A stretch of 64,000 nt of DNA, taken from NCBI RefSeq assembly GCF_010233585.1, contig NZ_CP045997.1, positions 5,744,065-5,808,064 of the forward strand. Reading direction: 5' to 3'. The position numbers and the translations under genes were made by a program. Shown one piece after another: positions 33,498 through 42,137 of this stretch. The notes below the pieces were generated by a model, which saw only the letters and a program-made list of their open reading frames with translations, searched no databases and was not told the origin of the DNA. This DNA is from Spirosoma endbachense (GTDB lineage: Bacteria > Bacteroidota > Bacteroidia > Cytophagales > Spirosomataceae). Within the stretch, counting starts at the first letter, position 1, and every line of letters begins with the position of its first letter.

Positions 33498-35272
33498 TCA
33501 ACGGCTGAAACAGGCGTAACAGGAGAAAACGTAACCGCAGAAACTGATGCCGCGAGTGGTATTTGGGGATTCAAAGGAGTTCCTGAAGAGCCGCGGGAAA
33601 ATCGTTGAATGAACGCAGAGAGCGATTCGCCTTCCAGTAAACCAAGCTTTTTGCGTAGTCGGTAACGGGCCACACGCAGACTATCGGTCGATATACCAAG
33701 TAACGTAGCTACATCGGCTGAACTGATATTCATTTTTAACAGCGCAATCAGGCGCATGTCCGTTGATGTCAAGTCAGGGAATTGCTGCGTTAGATCCCGG
33801 AAGAAATGAGGGTGCACCTGCTCGAAAATAGCCCTGAAATCAGCCCAGTATTTATCCTGACTGAAGTTCAGCGTTATTTTCTGAACCAGTTGCTTGAGCA
33901 GTTTTTTCTGATCCCGTTTATCATCTTTCAGCACTTTAGTGAGGTCATCTTTTAATTCTTCCAGCACCTGATTTTTCTGGATGATCTGTAAAGTATGGGT
34001 CGTTAACTCTTTACTTTTTAGCTCCAGCTGGCTTTTCAGGTTTTCTTCTTCCAGTTGTTTATTCTTCAGGGCAACCTGCATAAGCTCGTTTTGTGTCCTG
34101 AAAATCTCCTGATTTTGCTGATTCAGGGCTTGTTCATTGCGAATCTTCAGCCGTTGCCGACTGATTATTACGGCAGCCAGAACGCCAATAAGCAACAGGA
34201 CAATGACCGTTGCGGTAATCGCAACAAAATCGACCCGCTTCTGAGCGTTTAACTGGCTGATTTCACTGTCTTTCCGTTCAACATCGTAGAGCGTTTGGAG
34301 CAGGGCAATCTGGCGGTTGTTTTCAACGGCATAAATCTCATCGACCAGATCGCGGCTTCGTTCCAGATAGGTATAGGCGCTATCTGGCTGGTTCATTAAC
34401 CGGAAGGTTTTGGCAATGTCCCGATAGGCACTACTCAATTGGTAGCGTTCCTTTTTTTGCTGAGCCAGCTGCATGGCCTCACGCGATCGTTCAAGGCCAC
34501 GCTGGAAGCGCCCGGTCTTCCGGAAAATATCGCCGAGGTTATTAATAATCTCGATCTGACCAATCTCATCATGAGTCTGTTGACTGAGCGACAGCGCATT
34601 CTGGTAATAATATTGGGCGGAGTCATACTGCTCTCTATCCTCGAAAATGCTCCCCAGATTTTCGTAAATAGTAGAGAGACCAGCCCGATCGTTTGTTCGT
34701 CCAGCGTTAGAAAGAGCTAATTTTTGGTATCGATATGCCTGATTTAGATCCAGTCGTTTTTCGTAAAAATGACCAATGTTTGCATAGGTGCGGGCCAATC
34801 CCTGCGCATTCTGACTCTGGCTATAATACGTTAGCGCTTCGGTGAACTGCTTTAGCGCCAGGTCACTTTGTTCATTATAATAGTAGACCGTTCCAAGTTC
34901 ATTCCGGTTACGGGCCAGCCGATTGCCATCGCTTACGCTACGAAAGATTTTTTGCGCCTGAAGCAGGTAGTCAATCGCCTGGGCATAGCTTCCCTGATGA
35001 TAAAAAAGCAGGCCGATCTGTTGCAGACAATCACCTTCGGTACGTCTGTCATTCTGAGCCACTGCCTGATTCAACAAAACCCTGATAAATCGGTAGGCCG
35101 AATCGGGATATTGGCGGGATAGCTGTTCGGCAACAGTCAGGCTTTGTGCGGTGACGGATAGCTGCCAACCCGCAAAAACAACCATCAGGAATAGGTGCCT
35201 GAGGTAACTACACCGATAATAAACGGGCGTATCCGCTGAGGCACAGGTGTATGAGAGGTGAGAGGACGACAT
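33461..35272 (-). CDS. TPR sensor/regulator with transmembrane helix and C-terminal LuxR-like HTH
   Basis: A 603-residue one-component-like regulator. After a likely signal sequence (RHLFLMVVFAGWQLSVTAQ) come about seven tetratricopeptide repeats in the periplasm (about 45-335). A helix (VDFVAITATVIVLLLIGVLA) crosses the membrane, followed by a long coiled coil and a helix-turn-helix (STDMRLIALLKMNISSADVA, then TDSLRVARYRLRKKLGL). Such TPR-HTH proteins regulate neighbouring genes in Bacteroidota, so control of the receptor/phytase genes downstream on the same strand is likely but unproven. The last 30 or so residues repeat SVSAV and are encoded by repeat DNA (33442-33497). The start could also be downstream of 35272. 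Confidence 0.85.
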   Translation of the reverse strand: MSSSHLSYTCASADTPVYYRCSYLRHLFLMVVFAGWQLSVTAQSLTVAEQLSRQYPDSAYRFIRVLLNQAVAQNDRRTEGDCLQQIGLLFYHQGSYAQAIDYLLQAQKIFRSVSDGNRLARNRNELGTVYYYNEQSDLALKQFTEALTYYSQSQNAQGLARTYANIGHFYEKRLDLNQAYRYQKLALSNAGRTNDRAGLSTIYENLGSIFEDREQYDSAQYYYQNALSLSQQTHDEIGQIEIINNLGDIFRKTGRFQRGLERSREAMQLAQQKKERYQLSSAYRDIAKTFRLMNQPDSAYTYLERSRDLVDEIYAVENNRQIALLQTLYDVERKDSEISQLNAQKRVDFVAITATVIVLLLIGVLAAVIISRQRLKIRNEQALNQQNQEIFRTQNELMQVALKNKQLEEENLKSQLELKSKELTTHTLQIIQKNQVLEELKDDLTKVLKDDKRDQKKLLKQLVQKITLNFSQDKYWADFRAIFEQVHPHFFRDLTQQFPDLTSTDMRLIALLKMNISSADVATLLGISTDSLRVARYRLRKKLGLLEGESLSAFIQRFSRGSSGTPLNPQIPLAASVSAVTFSPVTPVSAVESVSAVGSVLRN

Positions 35273-35383
35273 CCGATATGGATTAATCTAACCCATAAAG
35301 GTAAGACGATCGAAGCCTGACTGGTGTGAAGTTTTTATTAACACTTACCTTGAGGCCAATACGGATACCAAATCGTATAAAAA

Positions 35384-35414
35384 AAACGCCCGACCTGTAG
35401 CAGGCCGAGCGTTT
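35384..35414 (-). terminator. Intrinsic terminator downstream of 35434-36159
   Basis: Arms AAACGCCCGACCTG (35384-35397) and CAGGCCGAGCGTTT (35401-35414) pair with two wobble mismatches around TAG. On the minus strand the hairpin is followed by a run of T, as expected for ending the gene upstream of it. Confidence 0.85.
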
Positions 35415-35433
35415 AATTCAGGTTATACACTAT

Positions 35434-36159
35434 TTAATTCTGTTGCAAAAGATCTTTTCGGGACACGTTTTCGCGGGGAGCTTTATTCAACTCACTGCGC
35501 CATTCCTTATTCTTTAGGTCTCCTCGTTTAACGGATCGAATGAAGTTAGCCCAGGCAAAGGGGTTCGTGAACGAGAAGGTCGGTGTCTGACTTCGGCCAA
35601 TGACCGATTCTCGCCCAAAGAACTGTTGATTGACAAAGTTCTGGTGATTGGCCAATGCACCCATTGGCATGGTAGCCGCCTGCCGCATAATTGCTTCGGG
35701 ACTGGTATTTTTTGCCAGATTTTCCCGTTCTTTTTCGTCGGGTAGCTTCAGATTAACGAATGCCTCTTTAAACAATTCTTCGGTAGCGTAGGGGTATACT
35801 TTCACCTCCGCCAGAGTTTTAACATCTTCCTGAAGGGCAACAACCGCCGAATAGGTTAGATCGGTAAGTCGCGTAGGAATGATATGATATTGTACTTTAA
35901 AGCCAACATAGCTAAAAATAATACTATCGCCAGGAAATACGGGCAAGGCAAAATAACCGTTCGGAGCGGACAACACGCCACGACCGGCTTTCGGAATGTA
36001 GATATAAGCTCCGGGGAGCGGCTCATTGTTTTTGCCGCCAGTCAGGAAACCGGTAAACGTTACCTGCCGATCCTGCCCCTGCGCGAATGTTGTTGTGAAT
36101 AGGCCCGACATCAGGAGCAGGCTTAATCCTAGAAGTATATGTTTTAGCGATTGCCTCAT
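35434..36159 (-). CDS. Carboxypeptidase-like regulatory domain protein
   Basis: A 241-residue secreted protein. Signal MRQSLKHILLGLSLLLMSGL, cut near FAQG. Residues about 30-120 are a carboxypeptidase-regulatory-like beta sandwich (TFTGFLTGGKNNEPLPGAYI, GVLSAPNGYFALPVFPGD, IIFSYVGFKVQYHIIP). The rest is charged and helical (KLPDEKERENLAKNTSPEAI), with no recognised motif. Proteins of this form occur widely in Bacteroidota and may be envelope adhesins or accessory parts of TonB systems; no partner is visible here. It is a single gene with its own terminator. Confidence 0.82.
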   Translation of the reverse strand: MRQSLKHILLGLSLLLMSGLFTTTFAQGQDRQVTFTGFLTGGKNNEPLPGAYIYIPKAGRGVLSAPNGYFALPVFPGDSIIFSYVGFKVQYHIIPTRLTDLTYSAVVALQEDVKTLAEVKVYPYATEELFKEAFVNLKLPDEKERENLAKNTSPEAIMRQAATMPMGALANHQNFVNQQFFGRESVIGRSQTPTFSFTNPFAWANFIRSVKRGDLKNKEWRSELNKAPRENVSRKDLLQQN

Positions 36160-36504
36160 GCTTTAAAGAAACGCTGGATTATGGTTGGTTAACGAAGAGT
36201 TTCTTCCCAAACCAGTTGCTGGTCGCCAACATCCAGAGTCGTTTTAACGTAAACTATACAAAATAACGAATGATTTATTAATTGCCGGTATTCAGGCAAA
36301 TAATTTAAGAAAAGTTAAGCCTTAAACTACTTGTTTGTTCTGGTTTCAGCCAGAGAAAATAAACCATTCTGCTGTTTTTGGCCGAATTTATGTAAAGGTA
36401 AGGGTATTGCTTTAGAGATAGTCTCCTTACGCTCTATTTTAACTGGTAGCGTTGCAAACGTCTGCTACCGCTTGTCTGCTTGAGTAATTCCGGAGTTCAT
36501 TACG
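36160..36504. other. Intergenic region between two minus-strand genes
   Basis: A 345-base gap. Near 36440-36472 GGTAGC and GCTACC flank 13 bases and could form a weak hairpin after the Lrp-family gene. The rest should contain the promoter of 35434-36159. No gene is seen. Confidence 0.45.
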
Positions 36505-36996
36505 CTAGATCAGCTCGTGGGTTTGCTTGACAATATCCATAACAAAACTACTTTTCGTTTGCCCGATGCCTTTAATCTCGTTGAGGTGATTGACCATAAA
36601 ATAATGATATCTCTCCATGCTGCTGGCAACAATCTTGAGCATGAAATCAAACTCGCCCGATATATTATAACATTCAATGACCTGATCGAATTGTTGAATG
36701 GCCGCAATGAAGGCACTTGCCGTTTGCCGGTCGTGGTCTTTTAGCGTGATATGACAGAGGACCATAATGCCTTTATTGACTTGCCGGTGATCGAGCAGGG
36801 CTGCATATTGTTTGATGACGCCATGCTTCTCCAGTCGTTTGATCCGTTCGTGGGTGGGCGTAGGGCTCAGGTGAATTTGAGTCGCAATGTCCCGAACCGT
36901 GAGCTTGGCATTTGCCTGAAGCAACCGTAAGATCTCGATATCCTTTTGATCGAGTGGGAGAGGAGGAGTTGTGTGTTGTTCTGTTGAATCATCCAT
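36505..36996 (-). CDS. Lrp/AsnC-family transcriptional regulator
   Basis: A 163-residue regulator. The N-terminal helix-turn-helix (LDQKDIEILRLLQANAKLTV and LSPTPTHERIKRLEKHGVIK) is typical of Lrp/AsnC proteins. The C-terminal RAM domain (MVLCHITLKDHDRQ, ECYNISGEFDFMLKIVA) binds small effectors, usually amino acids, and forms octamers. The ATG is at 36996; no upstream extension is plausible. The divergent gene, an MFS transporter 120 bases away, is a likely target, as Lrp-type regulators often control a divergent exporter. Confidence 0.94.
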   Translation of the reverse strand: MDDSTEQHTTPPLPLDQKDIEILRLLQANAKLTVRDIATQIHLSPTPTHERIKRLEKHGVIKQYAALLDHRQVNKGIMVLCHITLKDHDRQTASAFIAAIQQFDQVIECYNISGEFDFMLKIVASSMERYHYFMVNHLNEIKGIGQTKSSFVMDIVKQTHELI

Positions 36997-37070
36997 TTGC
37001 TCATGGAGTTAATTAGTTGTTCTAGGAAGTGCCAATATATAGTTTATTTGTTCTAAAATAGCCATATTAT

Positions 37071-37101
37071 TTTCTGTATATATTCTACTATTATAATTTT
37101 G
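37071..37101 (+). promoter_or_regulatory. Predicted promoter of the MFS transporter gene
   Basis: TTTC at 37071-37074 and TAATTTTG at 37094-37101 are 19 bases apart, as in the Bacteroidota TTTG-N19-TAnnTTTG pattern with one change in the first element. Transcription would start near 37108, only about nine bases before the ATG at 37117. The surrounding AT-rich sequence is a possible Lrp-family site. Confidence 0.55.
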
Positions 37102-37116
37102 TGCAGGACAAATAGT

Positions 37117-38538
37117 ATGAACATGACCATTTCCCGCAATACAATTATTCTATTGATTGCCTGTACCGGCGTCTTTGTCGAAGCGCTGGACATCGCAATT
37201 CTCAATCTGTCTATTCCGCTCATACAGAAGCAGTTTAGTGTGAATACGGGCACAGTTCAATGGCTACAGACCCTTTATGTCCTCTTATATGGGAGTTTCC
37301 TGATCATTGGTGGTAAACTCTCTGACGTATCAGGCCGAAAGCGGGTATTTTTAGTGGGTATTGCGCTATTTTTCCTGGCATCGATAGGGGCCGGGTTTTC
37401 GGCCTCTTTTGGTCAGTTAGCCGGATTTCGAGCCTTGCAGGGACTCGCAGCCGCACTGGTCATGCCCTCGGCACTTTCCCTGATTACCAATACATTCACC
37501 GAGCTTACAGCGCGAAGTAAGGCAATCGCTTTATTCAGTTCGTTTGCTGCCATTGGTTCCGGCAGTGGTTTGTCGCTAGGGGGGATCATTGCTACTTACG
37601 CAGGCTGGCAGTGGGTCTTCTTTATCAACGTACCGGTGCTTTTGCTCATTGGCGGGTTGGCGATTCACTATATTCCGGCCGATCCGGTTCATCGAACCCG
37701 CCGGACACCTGATCTGCTGTCGGGGGCACTGCTGGCTTTTACGCTGTTGCTGATCACGTATGGAGTTCACACAATCGGCCAGCCGGCATCGCCATTATGG
37801 CATCAATTTGTGTTGATCGGGTTGATCGTATTAAGTATCAGGTGGTTACGATTTCGGACCGTTCAGCAAACGGACCCGCTCATTGATGTATCCTTACTAC
37901 AGGCACCCAATACCCTGACCGGCCTTGGGGTAACGTTTTTGCTGGGGGCTTTTTTTACGGGCTTCTTATTCGTGCAATCCATTACGCTACAGCAATACAT
38001 GGGGTATAGTGCGGCTCGAGCGGGCATTTTGTTATTTCCCTTTAGCCTTCTCTCGGCAGTGGTGGGCAAATTGCTGATTCCTGCTTTGCTCCGCCGGATG
38101 GCGGTATTCCAGATGGGTATATTGGGTATGAGCATGATGACGGTTGGCGCGGTTGCTTTGATCGGATCGTTGCAGCTAGGCTACCCACTATGGCTCCTTT
38201 TGATTTCCGTTGCCTGTATCTCGGGCTTCGGTATGGCCATATGCTTCACCAGCCTGACATTGCTGGTCATTGCTGATATAGCGGTTGAGCATCAGGGGCT
38301 AGCCTCAAGCGTTGGGACAACGGCCTACTTTCTGGGCGGTGGCCTGGGGTTGTCGATATTAAGCCTGTTGATGCCTTCCGAAACAGACGTGGCTAATGGC
38401 TTGATCTGGCCAGCGGTGGGATTACTGGTCTATGCGGTTGTAGGCGTAACTTGGTTAGGAATGCATGCGTATGTTAAACGCAGACAGTCATCCAAGCAGG
38501 ATAAACACCTGCTCGAAACAATCGATGATGTTTTATAG
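37117..38538 (+). CDS. MFS transporter, DHA2 (EmrB/QacA-like) family
   Basis: A 473-residue inner-membrane transporter with about 14 helices, as in the DHA2 drug:H+ antiporter group. Marks are FVEALDIAILNLSIPLIQ in helix 1, LYVLLYGSFLIIGGKLSDVSGRKRVF (motif A, loop 2-3) and RALQGLAAALVMPSALSLI (motif C region). I chose ATG 37117; a TTG at 37099 would add six residues but overlaps the predicted promoter. It probably exports a small molecule or drug using the proton gradient. The divergent Lrp-family gene is its likely regulator. It converges on cdsA with 21 bases between. Confidence 0.92.
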   Translation: MNMTISRNTIILLIACTGVFVEALDIAILNLSIPLIQKQFSVNTGTVQWLQTLYVLLYGSFLIIGGKLSDVSGRKRVFLVGIALFFLASIGAGFSASFGQLAGFRALQGLAAALVMPSALSLITNTFTELTARSKAIALFSSFAAIGSGSGLSLGGIIATYAGWQWVFFINVPVLLLIGGLAIHYIPADPVHRTRRTPDLLSGALLAFTLLLITYGVHTIGQPASPLWHQFVLIGLIVLSIRWLRFRTVQQTDPLIDVSLLQAPNTLTGLGVTFLLGAFFTGFLFVQSITLQQYMGYSAARAGILLFPFSLLSAVVGKLLIPALLRRMAVFQMGILGMSMMTVGAVALIGSLQLGYPLWLLLISVACISGFGMAICFTSLTLLVIADIAVEHQGLASSVGTTAYFLGGGLGLSILSLLMPSETDVANGLIWPAVGLLVYAVVGVTWLGMHAYVKRRQSSKQDKHLLETIDDVL

Positions 38539-38559
38539 CTTGCCAATCGTGGCTATAAA

Positions 38560-39372
38560 TCAGGCAAATAATTTAAGGAACGTGATAATAAATGGAGCCG
38601 CCAGCAAAAGCCCATCGAAGCGGTCGAGAAAGCCGCCATGTCCCGGAATGCTACTTCCTGAATCTTTGATGGCAATGCTCCGCTTAAATAAGGATTCGAC
38701 GAGGTCGCCGTACGTACCTGTTACAACGATAATACCGCCGACACAATACCATTGCCAGGGCCGTAGCTCATCGGCATATATCGCCAGACCGAGGGCAATC
38801 AAGGCTGCGGCAGCTGCACCACCAAGGGCTCCTTCCCATGATTTTTTGGGCGATACCCGTTCGAACAGTTTTCGACGGCCAAAATGAGTTCCGGCAAAGT
38901 AGGCTCCAATGTCGCTCGCCCACAGCAGTAACAGACATCCGGTAATAATCATGGGGTGAAAACTACCCCCACGCAAAGCCAGGATAATGAGCAGGGCAAA
39001 AGGCATGGCTACGTAAATGATGCCCAGAAACGTGAAACCGATGTTCGTAAACGGCTTCATATCCCGCTTTTTATACAGCTTGATCAGGAAGATCATGGAC
39101 GAGGCCGGGCAGATCAGAAAGTAGTTGCCGGTGCCAATCTGGTCGGTTTCAATGAAATAGGCCAATATACAGACCATACACCCAACCAGCGTTCCATAGG
39201 CCGTTAACGGTTCAAAACCGTCGAGCCCTAACAAGCGGTAAAACTCACGCTGTGTGAGCGCACTGATAACGCAGAAGAGTAGCGCGAACGTCCAGTCGGC
39301 ATACCAAATCATGAAAATAATAAAAGGAACCCCTAATACAGCGGCAATAACCCGCTGTTGTAGGTTCGACAT
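38560..39372 (-). CDS. cdsA: Phosphatidate cytidylyltransferase
   Basis: A 270-residue integral membrane enzyme making CDP-diacylglycerol from phosphatidate and CTP, the entry to phospholipid synthesis. It has about eight helices and the family signature near the C-terminus: SDIGAYFAGTHFGRRKLFE, SPKKSWEGALGG and DSGSSIPGHGGFLDRFDGLL. The start at 39372 is preferred because the frame extended to 39393 would overlap the upstream DUF2007 gene by 20 bases. It lies one base after that gene and 261 bases after the CPBP protease gene, so the three may be cotranscribed. Confidence 0.93.
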   Translation of the reverse strand: MSNLQQRVIAAVLGVPFIIFMIWYADWTFALLFCVISALTQREFYRLLGLDGFEPLTAYGTLVGCMVCILAYFIETDQIGTGNYFLICPASSMIFLIKLYKKRDMKPFTNIGFTFLGIIYVAMPFALLIILALRGGSFHPMIITGCLLLLWASDIGAYFAGTHFGRRKLFERVSPKKSWEGALGGAAAAALIALGLAIYADELRPWQWYCVGGIIVVTGTYGDLVESLFKRSIAIKDSGSSIPGHGGFLDRFDGLLLAAPFIITFLKLFA

Positions 39373-39373
39373 T

Positions 39374-39592
39374 TTAGCTAAACGTTGCTTCATTCTCCAG
39401 AATTACTTTGGCCAGAACCGCGTCCTTTGCCAATACGTGGACTTCACTTTTTCCCCCTCCGATTGACGGATAACTACTGCTTTGTTTGTTGACCACAACC
39501 GCCGGAATATCGTGTTCACTCAACAACGCTTTTGCCAGTTCAGCCCGGTGGGGCAGGGGTGTAGTATAAATAGACTCCCAGTTTTCTGTCAT
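39374..39592 (-). CDS. DUF2007-type small protein
   Basis: A 72-residue protein resembling the DUF2007 family: it opens WESIYTTPLPHRAELAKALL, has EHDIPAVVVNKQSS in the middle, and ends VHVLAKDAVLAKVILENEA. This small alpha/beta fold is sometimes called a signal-transducing protein of the PII-like type, but its role is unknown. It is likely cytoplasmic. It sits one base upstream of cdsA on the same strand and 40 bases after the CPBP protease gene, so it is probably cotranscribed with them. Confidence 0.85.
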   Translation of the reverse strand: MTENWESIYTTPLPHRAELAKALLSEHDIPAVVVNKQSSSYPSIGGGKSEVHVLAKDAVLAKVILENEATFS

Positions 39593-39632
39593 TGTTTAGA
39601 TTATTAGGTAGCTGGCATGGGGAAATGCATAA

Positions 39633-40583
39633 TTACCCCGTTGCCTTATCACCATTTGCCTGCCTGAAGTAAAATAATAAGCCAACGGTAACAACACCCG
39701 AAATCAAAGCGCCCAGCAGCGGCACTGATTCGTTACTTTCAATATCCATCGATACCAGTTTTCGCTGGTACAGGAATACCATCAGTACCGTAAACCCATT
39801 ATTGACAAAGTGAGCCAGAATCGGTACCCACAAATTCCCTGACCACACGTAGAGGTAACCAAATAAAGCTCCCAACAGCATACGGGGGAAAAAGCCCAGG
39901 AACTGCACGTGAATGGCACTGAACAGGGCAGCCGCCACCCAGACACCAAGGTGAACATTGCCGCTCCAGTGGGTTAAATTCCGTTGTAGAATACCCCGAA
40001 ACAGGGTCTCTTCACCAATAGCCGGAATAATGGCAATCACCAGAAAGGCCACCAGCAATTGCGGTATTGTTTTAAACGTGGTGAGGTACTTTGTAACTCC
40101 CTCAAGTTCCTTTTCTTTATCGCGAACCCACTGTTCCAGCGGAGACAGTGTTTGAGGAAGATGTATCCCCTGATTCCATTCAATAATGAGGCTGTCGAAA
40201 GGCATGAATGCAACCACAATCAGCGCGATCAAACTCAGCCCGGCAACTGCCGAAATGGGTCGGGGGTTAAACTGATCCCAGGTTCGACGCTCAATAGAAT
40301 ACCAGTATAAAAGCGACGGTAATAGAAAGGTGCCGAGGTGGTTAATGGCCTGCAACACCATCAGTTCGTACCATCCGTTGGGGGCGGCAACCGGATTAGC
40401 CGCCAGCTCGGTCAGGTAGGCCTGGGCTTCTGAAGGACCCATTCCTTTGGTGAGCATCAACAGACCGAACAACAACAGCGTACTGATAACCCCACCCATC
40501 AGCACAAAACCGACCAGCATAATCAGCCCACCGAGTGTTGGTGGCCGCGATAAAGTGCGGTTCGACATATAGATTGGTTGCAT
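39633..40583 (-). CDS. CPBP-family intramembrane glutamic protease
   Basis: A 316-residue membrane protein of the CAAX-protease-like (CPBP, Abi) family, with about seven helices. The catalytic motif EETLFR follows AIIPAIG, and the second motifs FSAIHVQFLGF and HFVNNGFTV supply the histidines and asparagine. I chose ATG 40583; 40568 is also possible, and a TTG at 40610 is less likely. Members of the family trim membrane proteins or modify peptides. It has no nearby bacteriocin or peptide gene, so its substrate is unknown. It is first in a run with the DUF2007 and cdsA genes. Confidence 0.92.
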   Translation of the reverse strand: MQPIYMSNRTLSRPPTLGGLIMLVGFVLMGGVISTLLLFGLLMLTKGMGPSEAQAYLTELAANPVAAPNGWYELMVLQAINHLGTFLLPSLLYWYSIERRTWDQFNPRPISAVAGLSLIALIVVAFMPFDSLIIEWNQGIHLPQTLSPLEQWVRDKEKELEGVTKYLTTFKTIPQLLVAFLVIAIIPAIGEETLFRGILQRNLTHWSGNVHLGVWVAAALFSAIHVQFLGFFPRMLLGALFGYLYVWSGNLWVPILAHFVNNGFTVLMVFLYQRKLVSMDIESNESVPLLGALISGVVTVGLLFYFRQANGDKATG

Positions 40584-40895
40584 ATTTCCGGTAAATTTAT
40601 TCAATAGCAACCTATCTTCTGCTAGAAAGGCACTGACGAATTGGATAATAAAACATGGCAGATAAGCTAGCCTGTCAGGCGTATAAGCCGCAAGTTACGA
40701 CAAAAAACAAACCCTGATGGTACAACCCGTCTCGTGTTGATAATTCGTTTTAAAAAACGTTGGGCCAGATCGGTTTCCCCGGTTGAATGGTGCCAGCCAT
40801 TCTGCGCGGGGCAATTGAAGGTGAAAAGCCTGTTCCGGGATAGGGAAGAGACACATGATTTAGTAAATTGCCGGTTGATTCAGAGATCTAACTAC
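40584..40895. other. Divergent region between CPBP protease and LytS kinase
   Basis: A 312-base gap. The palindrome CGTTTTAAAAAACG lies at 40746-40759. No TAnnTTTG match stands out and no gene is seen; it should hold promoters for both flanking genes. Confidence 0.4.
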
Positions 40896-41972
40896 ATGGG
40901 TTTTCTTCCTCTGATTAAACCTTACCTTATTCAGCCCTTTAGCCGCCACACTCCCGAACGCCGGTATTACCTGTTGGGTATGCCCGTTTTCCTGCTCCTT
41001 GGAAATTATTACCTGATTGGGCTTCCCTATTTTCGGAATTTGTCGGCGTTTTTTATTGGTACCGTATCGTCGGCCGGGTTTTACTGGCTCTTGGTTGGCG
41101 CACTGAGACTCGTGGTGCGTACGGTAATAGGCCGGTTTCCTCATGTACGCCAGGCGGCCTCCCGAACACTGACCATGTTGCTGCTGGCTGCGGGTATAAC
41201 AACTGGCCTGGCGGTTATCTACGTCTGGTTCTATAGCCTGATACCTGTACTGAACGTCTCGTTTTCCTGGGATACGGTACTGCCGATCTGGATCGTAAGT
41301 TACATTGTCGACGTTTTTCTGTGCACAGGAATCAGCGTCTATTTTACCTATTCTCAGTGGGAGACGAATCAGATCGAAAACGATCGGTTGAAGCGGATGG
41401 CGCTGCAACACCAGTTTGACGCGTTGAAGGGAGATTTAAACCCACATTTTCTATTTAATAGCCTGAATTCGCTGTCTGCACTGATTGGCGAAGATACCAC
41501 GAAAGCCGAGCGGTTTGTAGATGATCTGGCCCGAGTTTATCGGTATCTGCTACAGGCGGGCAAGCATGAACTGACATCCTTACAGACCGAACTGGATTAT
41601 ACCAGGGTATACGCCAATCTGTTAAAAACACGCTATGGTGATAGTCTGAACATTACGTTTCACGTAGCTGACGAGTATCGGCTGCGTAGTCTGCCGCCGT
41701 TAACCATTCAGACGCTGATCGATAACGCCATAAAACATAATGTCATGTCGGTTTCGAATCCACTGACGATACGCATCAATACGCTTCCCGACGGACGTTT
41801 GGAGGTTAAAAACGTTCTTCAGCAGAAAATAAACAAAATTGAAACGACCCGCGCCGGTTTAGCCAACCTGACGGTGCGATACGATCTGCTGAGCGACGAC
41901 AAATTAGTAATTCAACAGGAGAACGAGTGGTTTATCGTTACCGTGCCATTGATAGATCTTGGGCATATATAA
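40896..41972 (+). CDS. LytS-type sensor histidine kinase (His_kinase family), first of two
   Basis: A 358-residue membrane kinase, start at 40896 (MGFLPLIKPYLIQPF); the frame upstream to 40734 needs a TTG. Four hydrophobic helices (about 25-170) precede a coiled-coil and the LytS/YehU-type core: QHQFDALKGDLNPHFLFNSL with the phospho-acceptor His in NPHF, YRYLLQAG, and the ATP-binding PPLTIQTLIDNAIKHN. The glycine boxes are reduced, as is normal for this family. Such kinases usually phosphorylate a LytTR response regulator. None is within the window; instead a second, similar kinase follows 165 bases later. Confidence 0.92.
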   Translation: MGFLPLIKPYLIQPFSRHTPERRYYLLGMPVFLLLGNYYLIGLPYFRNLSAFFIGTVSSAGFYWLLVGALRLVVRTVIGRFPHVRQAASRTLTMLLLAAGITTGLAVIYVWFYSLIPVLNVSFSWDTVLPIWIVSYIVDVFLCTGISVYFTYSQWETNQIENDRLKRMALQHQFDALKGDLNPHFLFNSLNSLSALIGEDTTKAERFVDDLARVYRYLLQAGKHELTSLQTELDYTRVYANLLKTRYGDSLNITFHVADEYRLRSLPPLTIQTLIDNAIKHNVMSVSNPLTIRINTLPDGRLEVKNVLQQKINKIETTRAGLANLTVRYDLLSDDKLVIQQENEWFIVTVPLIDLGHI

Positions 41973-42137
41973 AGCATTGTTGCAACTGGCAGAGAAGAAA
42001 CGTTTTTCAATTAGACAGACCGTTTTGGCAGGCTGGCATGCCGATATAACAGCTAAAGCAGAATTTGATCGGATATCCATCGAAACAATTCGTACTTGCG
42101 GCCAGTTGACGTTCATTGGCGCAGAGGGAATCGTATT

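Noticed and set aside
40734..42137. Upstream extensions of the LytS frames and a frame at 41959-42144
   Set aside because: The extensions start at TTG and add polar sequence before the first helix; the short frame spans the join between the two kinases and resembles nothing.
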